Assembly: GCA_027886185.1 (NCBI GenBank)
Contig: WOAB01000893.1
Span: 4,278,001-4,342,000 of the forward strand
From: Rheum nobile
Taxonomy: Eukaryota > Streptophyta > Magnoliopsida > Caryophyllales > Polygonaceae
DNA: 64,000 nt
Reading direction: 5' to 3'
A program made the position numbers and the translations under genes. Below, in pieces: positions 36,539 to 48,246 of the stretch. The stretch's first letter is position 1; each line of letters starts with the position of its first letter. Below the pieces are notes generated by a model that saw nothing but the letters and a program-made list of their open reading frames with translations, was not told the origin of the DNA and ran no database searches.

Positions 36539-36675
36539 AAATGTGAAAGAGACGTATTTGAGTTGTGTGGTCGATTTCAATCCGAACCCTCTAGACAGAT
36601 TCAGAAATATCTTTATTTTTTGAAGTTCGTGTAAAAACATATATATCTTTAATAGAAATAGCAGGTTTCGTAATT

Positions 36676-39600
36676 GGGCCAAAATTTAAATCCGTCGACT
36701 TTATTTTTACTTGGGCCCATAAGCCCATTCAAATTTAAATAACATGCTTCGTAATTCTAGGATTATGTATTATAGAATATTTTTGTATGGACTCTAATTA
36801 AAACATTGTGAATGTTATATTTGGGCCCATTAAATGTGTCGAATCTCATTAATATTTATACAAATAATTTCAGCCCAATATGCCCATTAAATGTTTAGTA
36901 CACAGAAATATCAATCTACCTTCATTTAATGGGTCAATAAGCCCATTAAATGTTTATCAGTTTCATTTTAATTTTGTCAAGTTGGGCCAATCAGCACATT
37001 AAATATTGTATTAAAATATATATACATAGTGCGGCGAAATATAAATTAGTTAGATTTGTATTTGTTTCTATTAGGCCATTAAATGTTAGTGGGCTCGATA
37101 ATATTGTTAAACATGTAATGGGCCAATAAGCCCATTTATTAATTTTAGTCATGGTAATGTTGTATCAGATTTTATGTATACATAATGGGTCGGACTTATT
37201 AATTTGTTATTTAAGTATTTGGGCCTTTAAACCCATTAAAGTTTATCAGGTTTATTAACCCAATCAGTAAACCTTTCGAAAATGTTTTAACTGGGCCTTG
37301 AAGCCTATTGAGCCAATTTGACTACTAAACATCATATGACAGCCTATACAAATTTAGCATACAGATTTAGATGTAATGGACCAATAAGCTAAATATGTTA
37401 TACATATTTTTAGCGATAAAAATATTTAAAAATATTTACTTGGTTGATTCAAGTTTATCTATACAGATTGGGCAGGAAATAATGGGCTAGAAAAATTATA
37501 TTTTTTATAATTTTGTCATTGGGCCTAGAAGCCCGTTAAACATAATCAGGCAAATTAATAATATTCCACATTATATGGGCCTATTAGCCTAGTAAATAAT
37601 TTTAGGATTTGTTTATAAATATACATATATTAACATTAAATAAGTCGGTTAAGTTTGTAATCCAGTAAAAATGTTTTTTTTTGTACGAACCAATTTTTCA
37701 ATATGTTGTGTCATTTTTATTTGGCCCAATAAGCCCATTCTAATGTGTAGAGGCTCATTAATATGTGTACAAATAAATTTGGCCCAATAAGCCCATCAGA
37801 GGGTTCAGATCTCCAAGCTAGAGGTTCATATCTAGAAAACTCAATAAATGTTTAACAACTTTTTCTCAAGGCTTCTTATTTGTCGAGCTAAAGGGTTCAG
37901 AATCTGTACAGACACTATATAGAATAGCAGGTTACACTTATTTTTTTTAAAGTATTAATATGCATAAAGTAGATTCCAAAGATTAAACGCATTATAATAT
38001 ATTTATATTATATACTAAATGAATAACATTACACTTATATTTAAATTTTAAGTATTAAATATTTTTAAGTATAAATATATAAATATGGATTAAGAGTTAT
38101 TATTCGGTTGTAGCTGTTAATTTTTTTCTGAATTCAATTTTTTAATCCGTGTAAAAAATCTCAAACAAAAACAAAAACATTCAAACTAAGAAACACACGT
38201 TTTTTTGTTGAAAAAGAATTAAAACAATGACCCAAGAAAAAAAACCAAGACCGAATGAAATCCAAAATCCCACCTAAAAATTGTTCCTCCAGTTGTATTG
38301 AACAAAAAGCAGTCGGGCATTTCAAAAAACAACAGAGGGCGAGATGTATTTAAATAGATGTACATACAAATATCTTACATTTTGATTACCTTGATGACGG
38401 TAGGTAGAGCGACATAATGAACACCGAAGAGCATATGAAATGAAATTAGGATCTTACAGACATAGATCCTCACCAACGTCCAGATGTCCTCATATGAAGA
38501 AAAAAATTAATTTTGTCAGAGAGTAATTAAGTAGGATAAAAAAAATTAAATCAAATTAAAAGGAATAGGTCGAGCATTTCAAAAGGAATGGAGCATTTCA
38601 AAAAGAACCGGTCGCCATAAATTGAGATAGATAGAGATCTTACATATGTCGGAAGGTACAATCTCGCAAACACCGAATTTGTAGGGCTCCATAACCTACT
38701 TTTAATGAAGACGAAGGGTCATATATCTCAGAAAATTGTGGTTTGGGAACCCTCCATTACCAATCTCTAGATCTGATCATCTATCCACTGGTGTCCTTTG
38801 CATGGTATAGGAAACGGTCACATATCTCAGAAAATTAGGGTTGATGTATGATTTTTCCTATCTATAAAATAATTAACATAAGAAAACGATATAAAAAGAC
38901 AGCGAGAGAGTAAGAGGAACTCACGCATGGGTGGATTAGGGTTTAGTTTACCCATTAGTAGATTGATCCATAGTCTCATCTTCTTCTCCTGGTAGTGGAA
39001 TCTAGATCTTCTGGCGGTGGTCGTGTATGGCTTAACCCTCCAAGACGAACGGCGAAAAGGCAAAGGGAGTGGCGAGAATCCCTTTTCGCTTTTAGATATG
39101 TAAAATGATCTCTTCAAACTAATTTGTTTTGGATCTAAAATTTGTGAAAAAAGAGGAAGACAAACGATGAAGGAGAGAGACCGTTGGCCGAGATTTACAG
39201 AAAGAGAAAGACAATCGGCGAAGTTTGTAGAAGGCGAAGGTTGGAAATGGATTTCGGCGAAGGTTGAAGAAGGCAGAGGTTGAATAAGGCGAATGATGAT
39301 TTATTTATTTTAAAAAAAATTGCCATGGATTTGTAAATTTTAAGCTTGAAGCTTCACAGAGAAGGAGAGGGAGAGAGAAACCCAAAAACGCCATGGATCT
39401 GGATTTCGGCAAAGGTTTAAGAAGGCGAAGGTTGTTTTTTTTAGAGAAATCGCCATAGATCTGTAAGTGTTGAAGCTTGAAGCTTCACAGAGAAGAAGAG
39501 CGAGAGAGACGACCCAAAAACTGCAAATGAGATACTGATAGGGTTTCGACTTTCCCTTTAGAAGAATCTGGTAATGTTGCTTCGTATGGGCCTATAAGCC

Positions 39601-40290
39601 CATGAAACAAAATGGCTTAACATGTCCTAAAAACGTGATGAACCGGCCCTAATTACATTATGACAACTGATCAACCGGGCCTGTAATAAGCCCATAAAAC
39701 AATTTAAATTAGCTTATACTATTATGGCCCATCCAAATATAATATTGGCCCATAAATCCATTTAATATTTAAATTAGTTATTATATATTTAAAATATTAT
39801 AATAAATATTTAGTATTTACATATATTTTTCCTACTTTTGCATAAATATAAGTATTTACATATGTCTATATATTCTTATTATATTAAAAAATGATTAGTA
39901 TGTACATTTAATTATTTTATTTCGAATATATATACGCTTTTTTAGTGATTTTGTTATGAACAAAATTAAGTTGATTGTATTTAATTGATTATATATATAT
40001 ATATTCGAGTGATTGTGTTATTAACTAAATGAAGTTTGCTGTATAAGCCAATTAATGATTAGGAGGCTCATTAATATTTTACACATTTAATGGGCCAATA
40101 GTGTATTAATTAATTCATTTTTGTTTATCAATATAAATTTATTTAAAAAATTAGTCAGTTGTCTTAAATTTTATTATACATACTGGGCCCGAAATACATT
40201 TAAAAAGGTTTGTATTTGGGCCTATAAGCCCATTACAGTTTATAAGGCTCATTAGTATTATTAATCATGTAATGGCCCAATAAGTCGATT
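36676..40290. repeat. Dispersed TGGGC-N6-GCCCA dyads
   Basis: About twenty GGGCC/GGCCC clusters occur in two blocks (36676-37790 and 39585-40290). Many form a hyphenated dyad with a 6-bp AT-rich spacer, for example 36712-36727, 36929-36947, 37117-37136, 39586-39603 and 40217-40232. Half-sites resemble the TGGGCC/T site II element bound by TCP factors. Arrangement and spacing are seen; any protein binding is inference. Confidence 0.75.
39310..39530 (+). repeat. Tandem repeat of about 130 bp
   Basis: A block with GCCATGGAT...AAGCTTGAAGCTTCACAGAGAAG...GAGAGA...CCCAAAAAC occurs at about 39322-39400 and again at 39451-39530 with substitutions. Confidence 0.75.
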
Positions 40291-40650
40291 ATTTAAATTC
40301 AAATGCACGTTTCATTTTCATGTATTATATGAACATTTTTATTATGCTTTATTATTTTAGTAGTATTGATGATAGGGGTGTGGTTATCCATGTTTCAAAG
40401 ACTACTTAGCCAATTTTTATTATTAATAAAGTTATGGAGAGTTCTGTCTCTCTTTATATAATGTAATTTATTTATATCTTGAATATTTTTAGTCGATTAG
40501 TCATTTTTTATATAAGAATTTATCTACTTTTATAACAATCATTAACTATATATTTCTATATCAATGAAACATATAATTAAAATATACGATTTTTACAAAT
40601 ATAAAAAAAAATATAAACAGATCTCGTGCAAGGCACGGGTACTACACTAG

Positions 40651-41602
40651 TACACCATTACTGTTCAGAAAAGGAAATCATACGTTACCGTTGTATTGCA
40701 TTTTCATATCCTTTTACCATTACGCATTTACACGGGCTGGCTAATGAGCAATAAAAACCTTGTACATCTTATTTATGGAAACATTGTCATAAATGTGACC
40801 CTAGCATAATACCCCAATCCCCCCCCCCCCCCCCCCCCCCCCCCAAATGGAAATTTAGTGTGGTACTCTTGAAGTTAAGCAATTTTCATGAAATGTCCAA
40901 AGGTATGGTCAATTTCGCGCGGTACCCTTAAACTTTCTATTTTTTTGTCAAATGTCCTTCCCGTTAAACCAACGTTAACAAAACGCTGGTACTTTGGACA
41001 TGACGAAGAGAGAAAGGTTGGTACCATAGGATCTCGTCGCTCGTCTTCCCCGACTCGATCTCCTCGTACATCTCTCGCCCGAAATTCCGATAGGTCACGC
41101 ACTACCTCCCCCAACAAATTCTCCAAGAAATTTGGTTTTCAACACTCTGCAAGTGGGGCCCACCACCACTAAGAAGAAGAAGAGCAAGTTCCACGTGATC
41201 TCGAATCTGTTCATATCCAGATCGGCGAAATGCGCTCCTTCATCGTCGGATCCGTTCTCGGATCATGGCATCTCCGTTTCAGGTTCCAAATTAGACGTGA
41301 TCTCCGGCTTCACCTGCCCTGGTGTTGGTGGTCGGAAAAAGTCCACTATGAGGCTTTTCTTGCTGAAAGAAGCCTCTGTTTTAATTCGACGGTCGGCGGG
41401 TAAGACGGTTTTGATGCCGAATCGATGTTTCTGATTGGATTTGGATCTTCGCCTGAACCATGGAAGAAGACTCTGAGTTTGACTCGAGCGAGTCATGCAC
41501 GAGCCAAAGCTAGCCCGACTCGGATTTCGGGTCGAGCTCCATAGTAGGATCATTTTTTCTTGAATTTTTTTGCTTTATTTTATACACTAACGTTTTGTTA
41601 AC
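40651..41602 (+). repeat. Duplicated segment, copy 2
   Basis: Match to 14961-15910, starting immediately after the Helitron CTAG. It includes a 26-C run at 40819-40844 where copy 1 has a shorter, interrupted C tract. Confidence 0.88.
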
Positions 41603-41730
41603 AATTGGTTTAACAGGAAGGGAATTTGACAAAAAAATATAAAAGTTTAGGGGTACCACACAAAATTGACCATACCTTTGGGCATTTTGCTAAAATTGCT
41701 TAAACTCAAGGGTACCATACAAATATCCGG
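40849..41730 (+). mobile_element. Inverted-repeat DNA element with ~140-bp termini (MULE-like)
   Basis: Left terminus 40849-40985 and right terminus 41591-41730 are long inverted repeats: GTGGTACTCTTGA...TTTTTTTGTCAAAT...GTTAACAAAACG on the left, its diverged reverse complement on the right. The ~600-bp interior is more GC-rich and protein-like but carries stops in both copies, so it may be a captured gene fragment. Long inverted repeats with foreign interior suit a Pack-MULE, but I could not find a 9-bp target duplication, so the superfamily stays open. Confidence 0.7.
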
Positions 41731-41759
41731 GAAAAAAATCAACTCGTACATTTCATATT

Positions 41760-42441
41760 CGTTCAACATTGTTATTGATGGTTCATGCGTTTATAGGTGA
41801 ACAAGACGAAACATACTCGTACAAGACTTAGCTAACAAAATGACGCGATAATATTGTAACGCGATAGATAAACACACAACGAAGAACATAAACACTTCTC
41901 TTTTTATTGAATAAGATTGAGGAAATTACATCTCCTTCACAAACACATGGGAATCATACACAACTTTCAACAGAAAACACCAAGAAAATTGGGTCTCGAA
42001 TCAAAATCCCCCTCTTTCTGTGCGTGGGAGGCCTATTTATATTAGGGGAGTCCTGATTTGGCTTGGTGCCAGGCGGCAGACACGTGGTCATTCACGATTG
42101 GCCATCTCTTTGAGTCGGCAAGTGCGTGTCATGCGTTGATTAGGTCATTTGAGCGGCGCGTTACATGGCAGGTGGGGGTAGCATGTGTTGTTGTTTCACT
42201 CTGATTGGCTCTGGTTGCCTCCCTCATTTAGCCACATATCATGATCATGCGTTAATAGATAGTACGGGGACAAAATAACGCGGCAATGTGTTTTTGTGGT
42301 GGGTTTACTCAATGCTTATGGATGCATGAAAGTTCATTGAACGCGGTCAGAGGTAACACGGGGATTTCACACGACTAGTGTCATTAATTTATAACGCGTA
42401 CTATCAGTTATAGTCTCTAGATTTTTGGTGTTAGGGGAACA
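41760..42441 (-). repeat. Probable LTR of the minus-strand Tat/Ogre-like element
   Basis: Read leftward, it starts TGTTCCCCTAACACC (42441), has a TATA box AATATAAATAGG near 42045 and a polyadenylation signal AATAAAAAG near 41911. This is the layout of an LTR with promoter and terminator. It lies on the 3' side of the pol relic. The left end was not fixed and no second LTR was found. Confidence 0.55.
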
Positions 42442-42518
42442 CTTGTTTTACAATCTTACTAAAAAGGGTGGTGCTATATACATTGGCTAAATATATACGA
42501 CAATGGCATGTATGCTTA

Positions 42519-44450
42519 TCACGTGATTGTGCCCTTTTGGCACGTATGCTCACTACATACATGTGCATTCGTCGGGTATCTGAAGTATCCTAGACGGGTA
42601 ATGCTTTGTGTTAACGACCTCCACCCTGGGTGACCACCATAGACTTCCTCTTGAGCCACGAATGAGAATTTCAACGAGATATTCAGAGATGTGCAAAGCT
42701 CGCGTATTTCTTGACTGTAAAACTGGGGGGCATGATTAGTGATGATGGACCTAGGGACTTCGAAGCAGCATATGAGATTCTTCCAAAGGAATGAGCATAC
42801 TTTAGACGCGGTAATTCGAGCCACATACTCAACTTTTATCCACTTGGTGAAGTAGTCTACAACAACTAGGATATAACGTGCTTGCCCTGCAGCCTTGGGG
42901 AAGGGCCCAAGGTTGTCCATCCCCCAAAGGGAAAATGGGTATGCCGCATGGATTGGTTTCATAATTGAGGCTGGGAGGTGAGGAACATTTTCATGTCTTT
43001 GACACTTGTCACATCGTTTAACATAGTTGGTCGCATCAGTTCTCAATGTGGGCCAGAAGTATCCTAGACGGGTAATGCTTTGTGCTAACGACCTCCACCA
43101 TGGGTGACCATCATAGACTCCCTCTTGAGCTTCTATCAAGATTCCAGACGCCCTTTTCATGCTGACACACAACAAATCAGATTCCACGAATCTCTTTCGA
43201 TAAAGTATACCTCCTCTTGTGCAATACTGTGCGGCCTTTGCCTTCAATTTTTGCTGGCTTCTTGGACGTCTTCAGGCAAGACTTCATAATTAATATACTG
43301 GGCAATAGGGCTTATCCAACAGTCTTTGGGATGGATGCTCATCACGCGCTCTGCAATTCCCTTGGTCATCTTTCTCTCTATCAGCAATTTATTCCATGCT
43401 TCTAGAGGTAACGCGACACCCAATTTGGAAAGGGCATCGGCTCTAGCATTTGAAGCACGCGGTATAGCTTCCATTGCGAACACATCTAGGCAAGAGGCAA
43501 TGGATTTGACTTTCATGCAATAATCGGGGAAGGATCCATTCTTAGCTTCATAGACCCCCATCACTTGATACGCCACAACTTCAAAATCAGTGAAGACTTT
43601 GATTTTTCGCGTGCCGTTTAGCAATGCCATTTCAAGACCATCAATCAGTGCTTCATACTCGGCTTCGTTGTTAGTGACAGGGAAAGCAAAGTTAAGGGTG
43701 TATTGAACCTCAAAAGACGCGGGCCCTTCGAGCACTACCCCGCCCCCTCCTCCCGCATCACTTTTCGATCTATCGACAAAGACTCTCCATTCTTTTGAGC
43801 CTTGGTCTTCCGTGACAGTGAAGCTAGCTTCTATAATGAAATCTGCCAGTGCTTGAGCTTTGATTGAAGTACATGATAGATAGGATATATCAAATTTGGA
43901 TAACTCAACAACCCATTTAGTCATTCTACCAGACAACGCGGGTTGATGTAGTATCTGGCACAGAGAGAAATCAGACATGACTTGGATAGAGTGGGCTTGA
44001 AAGTATGGTCTCAAACGCCGCGCGGCTGGCAGTCTGGCACCACTGCCAAGGCTACTTTCTTGGCTGGGGAGTATCTTTGTTCAACTGGCTGCATCACTCT
44101 ACTGACGAAGTAGACAGGAAAACATGATTCTCTTGTTAATATCGCGCTAACAGTGGCGGGACTGACTGCGAGATAAAGTTGGAGATCTTCCCCATGGAGA
44201 GAAGGAGAGAGGTTGGGCAACGTGTTGAGATAAGCTTTGAGATCCTGAAAGGAGTGCTCAAGATCTTCAGTCCAGACAAAACTTTCATTCTTTTTTAACG
44301 CGGAGAAGAACGGAAGGGCGCGATCAGCTAATCGAGAGCAGAAGCGACTCAAATAATTGATCGCGCCATTGAGCCTCTGGATTTCGTTCCTGGACTTTGG
44401 GGATCTCATGGCTGAAATAGCTGCAACTCCTTCAAGATTGACGTCAATTA
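42519..44450 (-). pseudogene. Tat/Ogre-like Ty3/gypsy pol relic (RT end, RNase H, aRNase H, integrase)
   Basis: Leftward from about 44450: the end of reverse transcriptase and first RNase H (MRSPKSRNEIQRLNGAINYLSRF...YSPAKKVALAV), a single frameshift near 44020, then a second, archaeal-type RNase H (WRVFVDRSKSDAGGGGGVVLEGP, NNEAEYEALIDGL, KVFTDFEVVAYQV), which is the hallmark of Tat-lineage elements. Integrase follows (CDKCQRHENVPHLP, WGMDNLGPFPKA, VVVDYFTKW). The second catalytic Asp region reads IITNHAPQF, with Asn in place of Asp. The domain then runs into a partial repeat of its own N-terminal segment (42586-42660 duplicates 43055-43130), so the last catalytic Glu is missing. Gag, protease and the RT active site are absent. 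Confidence 0.85.
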
Positions 44451-44459
44451 TGCGGATGT

Positions 44460-44810
44460 TGGATAGTGGATGTGATCTACAAGGGCGAAGACAGCTACAC
44501 CTTCTCCAATCACGCCATGAAGAACAACATCTCTCTCATTCTCATGGATCCTCTTCATGTTTAGATGTTAAAATTGTTGGGTTCCCTCCTTAGCCCACTA
44601 ATTAAATAATCAAATGGACTTAAGTATGTACCAATGTAAAAGCCCAAGTAAAAGAGCTAGAATGTTATAAAGATACAAGCTCTAGAATTCTCATTTGGAG
44701 CATTAAGTGTGAAGCATTTAAGAGTAGTTAAGAGAGGTGAGTGTGCCCACAAAATCACTTCATCTTCTATTTGTCTATTTCCTTCTATACAAATACTTCA
44801 TCCGTTTACT
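44460..44810. other. Short chimeric stretch between retroelement pieces
   Basis: At about 44469-44564 the plus strand reads open (VDVIYKGEDSYTFSNHAMKNN), resembling the segment after protease in some Ty3/gypsy elements, which would be opposite in orientation to the adjacent relic. The rest (to 44810) shows no coding signal. It contains the source of a templated insertion at 44891-44928. Confidence 0.4.
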
Positions 44811-44820
44811 TTTAAATGTC

Positions 44821-44997
44821 CTTTTTTTTATGAGGAAAGGATTCGAAGTACCAGACATACCTAATAAATCGAGAGACCGAGAAACTCGGTAGCCCAAGTA
44901 AAAGAGCTAGAATGTTACAAAGATACAAACTCGGTAGCCGGACAAACCGACGTGACAAACAATACAAGAACAAAAATAAAAAAGAAACAAACAAATC
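44821..44997 (-). mobile_element. 3' tail of a non-LTR retroposon
   Basis: A T-run (44822-44829) is followed by TATGAGGAAAGGATTCGAAG and, further on, GAAACTCGGTAGCC and GACAAACCGACGTGACAAAC. The same order of features (T-run, GAATTCAAG, GAAACTCGAGAGGCC, AACAAACGGCGTCG) begins the insertion at 59274, indicating one family, both on the minus strand. The 5' part is lost. Confidence 0.5.
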
Positions 44998-45293
44998 AAA
45001 ATGGAAAGCATAGATGATAGGCGTTTTGTCGCATGCACCTAACAAAGTAAACCTCAAAAACCTAACTCATTTAGTTTGGTAAGTAAGGGTCGAATCCTAC
45101 AGAGAATCAAGCCATATATCCTGTTTGCCAAAATGTTCACCAATTGATAACAAAGACAAAGGGGGGAGTTTTCGTTGTATCTAACTAAGAAAACGATAAA
45201 TAAAACATAAATAGCTTGGCTAGACAAATATCCACCTTCAGTTTGGTTGATCGATCATTGATTATCCCTAGTTCTCAATCATCATGAATGTCC

Positions 45294-46595
45294 TGATAAG
45301 CGCTACTTTGTAGGGCTTAAGTAAGAGTCATTAGAGGGTTTATTGGTGCCATTCGGGTAGATTTAGGCACATTCATGTGCATGGCGTTTGGGGGCGAAGT
45401 TTGGTGTTATTAGGAGTGTTTGAGCTATATTGGAGATCACTAGAGACACTGAGGAGGAAGCCACCAATAGAAGACGCCAATGGAGTGAAGAGATGTGCTA
45501 AGAAGTGGTGCGAGGCAAGCTAGGAGAAGAAGAAGACGAGTCTGGAGACCACCGCCCCCGGCGGTGTGAAGATGGCCGCCCCCAGCGACAAGAAGAGCTG
45601 ACGCCTGGCCACAGCAGCTTACCGCCCCCCGCGGCAGGAAGGCCACCGCACCCCACGGTGGTAAGGCGCTGACGAGATTTATTTCTGTTTTTCTTTTATC
45701 CGAGACTTTATATTTCGGAATGTTATTATTTCCTTATTTTATTCCATATTGGTTTCCTAGTATTTAAGATTATTTTAGAACACTTTGTGGTTAACGCTAG
45801 TTGCCACCGTTTTACGTATTTTTCTCTCACAAACCCTAATGGAGAACTAAACCTCCATTGTTGCACTTGACAGTTTGAAGCCAGCAATTGATTGGTTGTG
45901 AGTTTTCTACTCTTGTTCGTTTTCCTATCTAGTTGGATTAATTCTCTTGTGCTTGATTGATTATTGGTTTATGTTGATTTATCTAGATTGATCACCTAGG
46001 TTTATTGATATCTTCCTAATTGCTAGGACTTGTGATTCCGGGTTCGGGTTGCATATCTAGTAGCGAGCACGATTGTTGCGTATAGGGGATCCGAGCGCTT
46101 CATCGTGAGAGAGAGTTAATTGCATGCTTATAGTAACGGGTTGTTTCTACTGCATGTATCTTGTTGAATCCTTGGTTGAATGCTATTGCTTCATTGAGTC
46201 TTGAAGGTTTTCGGATTTGATTTAGTAATAAGTACTATTAGGGCTGGTAGAACTAATAGTTATCTAAGATCGGGATAAGAACAACTATAGGAATATTAAG
46301 AACTTGAGATTGATAGAATTCCGTGATTGACCTATCTATTGTTGTGTGGATCTCTGTTGAGTGTGGCGCTTTTCCCCATTATATTTACAACCGTTTCCTG
46401 TGAACTTATTTACTTGCTTTGTTTACTTTGGTTACGATAAACATAAACAAACTCCCCCTAGTTCCTAGTTGGTGACTTACAATTACAAGAATTGATAACC
46501 TGACTCTCTGTGGGATCGACCCTGACTTGCTTGCTATACTCTTTAGTAGGTATTTTAGGATTTCTTTGATTAGGCATATGACTTTAGCCCTGTCA
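45294..46595 (+). repeat. Athila-like 5' LTR
   Basis: Starts TGATAAGCGCTACTTTGTAG and ends TTTAGCCCTGTCA. It contains four GC-rich dyads of the ACCGCC-CCC-GGCGGT type (45545-45665) and a TATA-like GTATTTAAG near 45769. Confidence 0.93.
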
Positions 46596-46599
46596 AATT

Positions 46600-46618
46600 T
46601 GGCGCCGTTGCCGGGAAG
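46600..46618 (+). other. Athila-like primer-binding site
   Basis: TGGCGCCGTTGCCGGGAAG, four bases after the LTR, complementary to the tRNA-Asp 3' end as in Athila elements. Confidence 0.88.
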
Positions 46619-46635
46619 TCAAATTTTCTGTTTTT

Positions 46636-48246
46636 GTGATTTGTTTGTTACCAACCTTGGTGTGGACCTATCTTATGGTCCACACTCGTGCTACTAATTC
46701 ACCTCTTCTTGATTTTGATCCAGAGATTGAGAGAACTTTGTCCCAGGATCGCAGAGTGAACCGTACTTTGGTTTTTGACAACCCTGCATTTGAGATGGGT
46801 GACGCGGACAGAACATTGAGACAGTTGACTATGCCCGACCTGCAACAGCAACCTTTGGCTGTGACTATTCCTGCTATAGGAGTGGGCGTAAACTTTGAGT
46901 TGAAGCCGGGGCTGATTCATTTGCTCCCATCTTTCCATGGACTGGCTGGAGAGGACCCAATCAAACACATGGGTAAATTCCACACAGTTTGCATGAGCAT
47001 GAAACCGGCGAACATTACTGAGGAGCAAATAAAGATGAGAGCTTTTGGGTTCACCCTCAAGGACGCAGCTGATGATTGGTACTACCATCTGCCTACTGGA
47101 AGCATCGATACGTGGAACAAGCTACATAAGGTATTTCTTGAAAAGTATTTTCCTGCAAAGAAGGCAAACAGTTTGAAAAAGGCTATTAGCAACATTGAGC
47201 AAGAGGATGACGAGAGCCTGTATGAGTACTATGAGCGGTTCAAGAGACTTTGCTCAAGTTGTCCGTTCCACGGGTACTCCAATCAAGATCTGGTGCTCCA
47301 CCTTTACAATGGTCTGCTGGACAATGAAAGGAGGATTGTCGACGCTGCATGTGGAGGCAATATTCTCAACACAACACCGGCAGCAGCTATGGAGAAGATT
47401 TAGGAGATGGCAGAGGGCACAAGAAATTTTGGCAGAGCTTCTACCAAGAGAGGAGTCAATGCTGCTGACTCTAGTCGCTCTGCGTATGCCAGTGATATTG
47501 CTGAGTTGAAGGACATGGTGAGGAGACTTACGCTGCAAGGAACTCTTCAGCAACTCAAAGCGTGTGGGGTCTGTGCCGATCAATTTCACCCCACTGACGC
47601 CTGTCTTTAACTACAAGATGATTCGCCTACTGAAGTAAACGCTGTAGGAGGTTATGGAGATCCAAGACCTCAGCATGATCCCTACTCCAACACTTATAAT
47701 CCAGGATGGAGAGACCACCCAAATTTTAGATGGAGGGATCAACAACAACAATAGCCAAGACCTCAATTCCTACAAAGGTCGCAAGATCCACAACCTGATG
47801 CGTCTCCTTCAACTGCAGATATGCTCCAAGCCTTGATGAAACATTTCACTACTCATGTTCAAGCCACAACGTCAAGCATAAAGAATTTGGAAACGCAGGT
47901 GAGCCAAATGGCTGAAGCCATCATGAGGATCGATGCAAAGATGTCGGGAAATCTACCATCTCAAACGGTAGTTAACCCACGGGCAAATGTTAGTGCTGTG
48001 ACCCTTAGAAGTGGAAAGCAATTGCCGGTCGCTCCTAGCGCTGATGGAGACGACTCAGAAACAAGAGAGCTTCGTGAAGAAAACCGTACCCCGCGGCACC
48101 AGCTTGCCGCCCCCAGCGGTAAGAAGGAAAATGAAGATGCTCTGACGACCACCGCCCCCCGCGGCAATGAGGCTACCGCCTCCAGCGGTGACCTTGATTC
48201 TCAGAAATCTTCGGGTAGTTTACCGCCCCCCGCGGCAACCTGCTAG
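46636..48246 (+). pseudogene. Athila-like gag with three in-frame stops
   Basis: Frame opens upstream of MVHTRATNSPLLDFD and carries the retrotransposon gag core (DPIKHMGKFHTVCMSM, EEQIKMRAFGFTLKDAADDWYYHLP, LHKVFLEKYFPAKKANSLKKAI). Stops lie at TAG 47401, TAA 47608 and TAG near 47752. The zinc-binding CGVCADQFHPTDACL is near 47562. A linker made of repeated GC-rich dyads (48085-48240) follows, and the frame is lost in a C6 run near 48226. Gag packages element RNA. A non-autonomous element would need it from this or another copy. Confidence 0.85.

Larger units (their letters stand above)
36267..40650 (+). mobile_element. Helitron-like region, 3' end intact, 5' end not found
   Basis: The right end is a textbook Helitron terminus: a hairpin CGTGC-AAG-GCACG at 40624-40636, then GGGTACTACACTAG ending in CTAG at 40647-40650, followed by T. 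The region has no long reading frame, is very AT-rich and carries many GGCCCA-type dyads. Before the gypsy inserted it was continuous with 15911-17398. No 5' TC end could be recognised, so the length is uncertain and the 5' part may be lost. It encodes no Rep/helicase and is therefore at most non-autonomous. Confidence 0.65.

Noticed and set aside
36272..36682. 136-codon frame over the GA repeat
   Set aside because: Created by the (GA)n microsatellite; the Ser-Leu run has no biological support.
40819..40844. C26 run as a special boundary
   Set aside because: Copy 1 has the same site with a shorter C tract; homopolymer expansion explains it.
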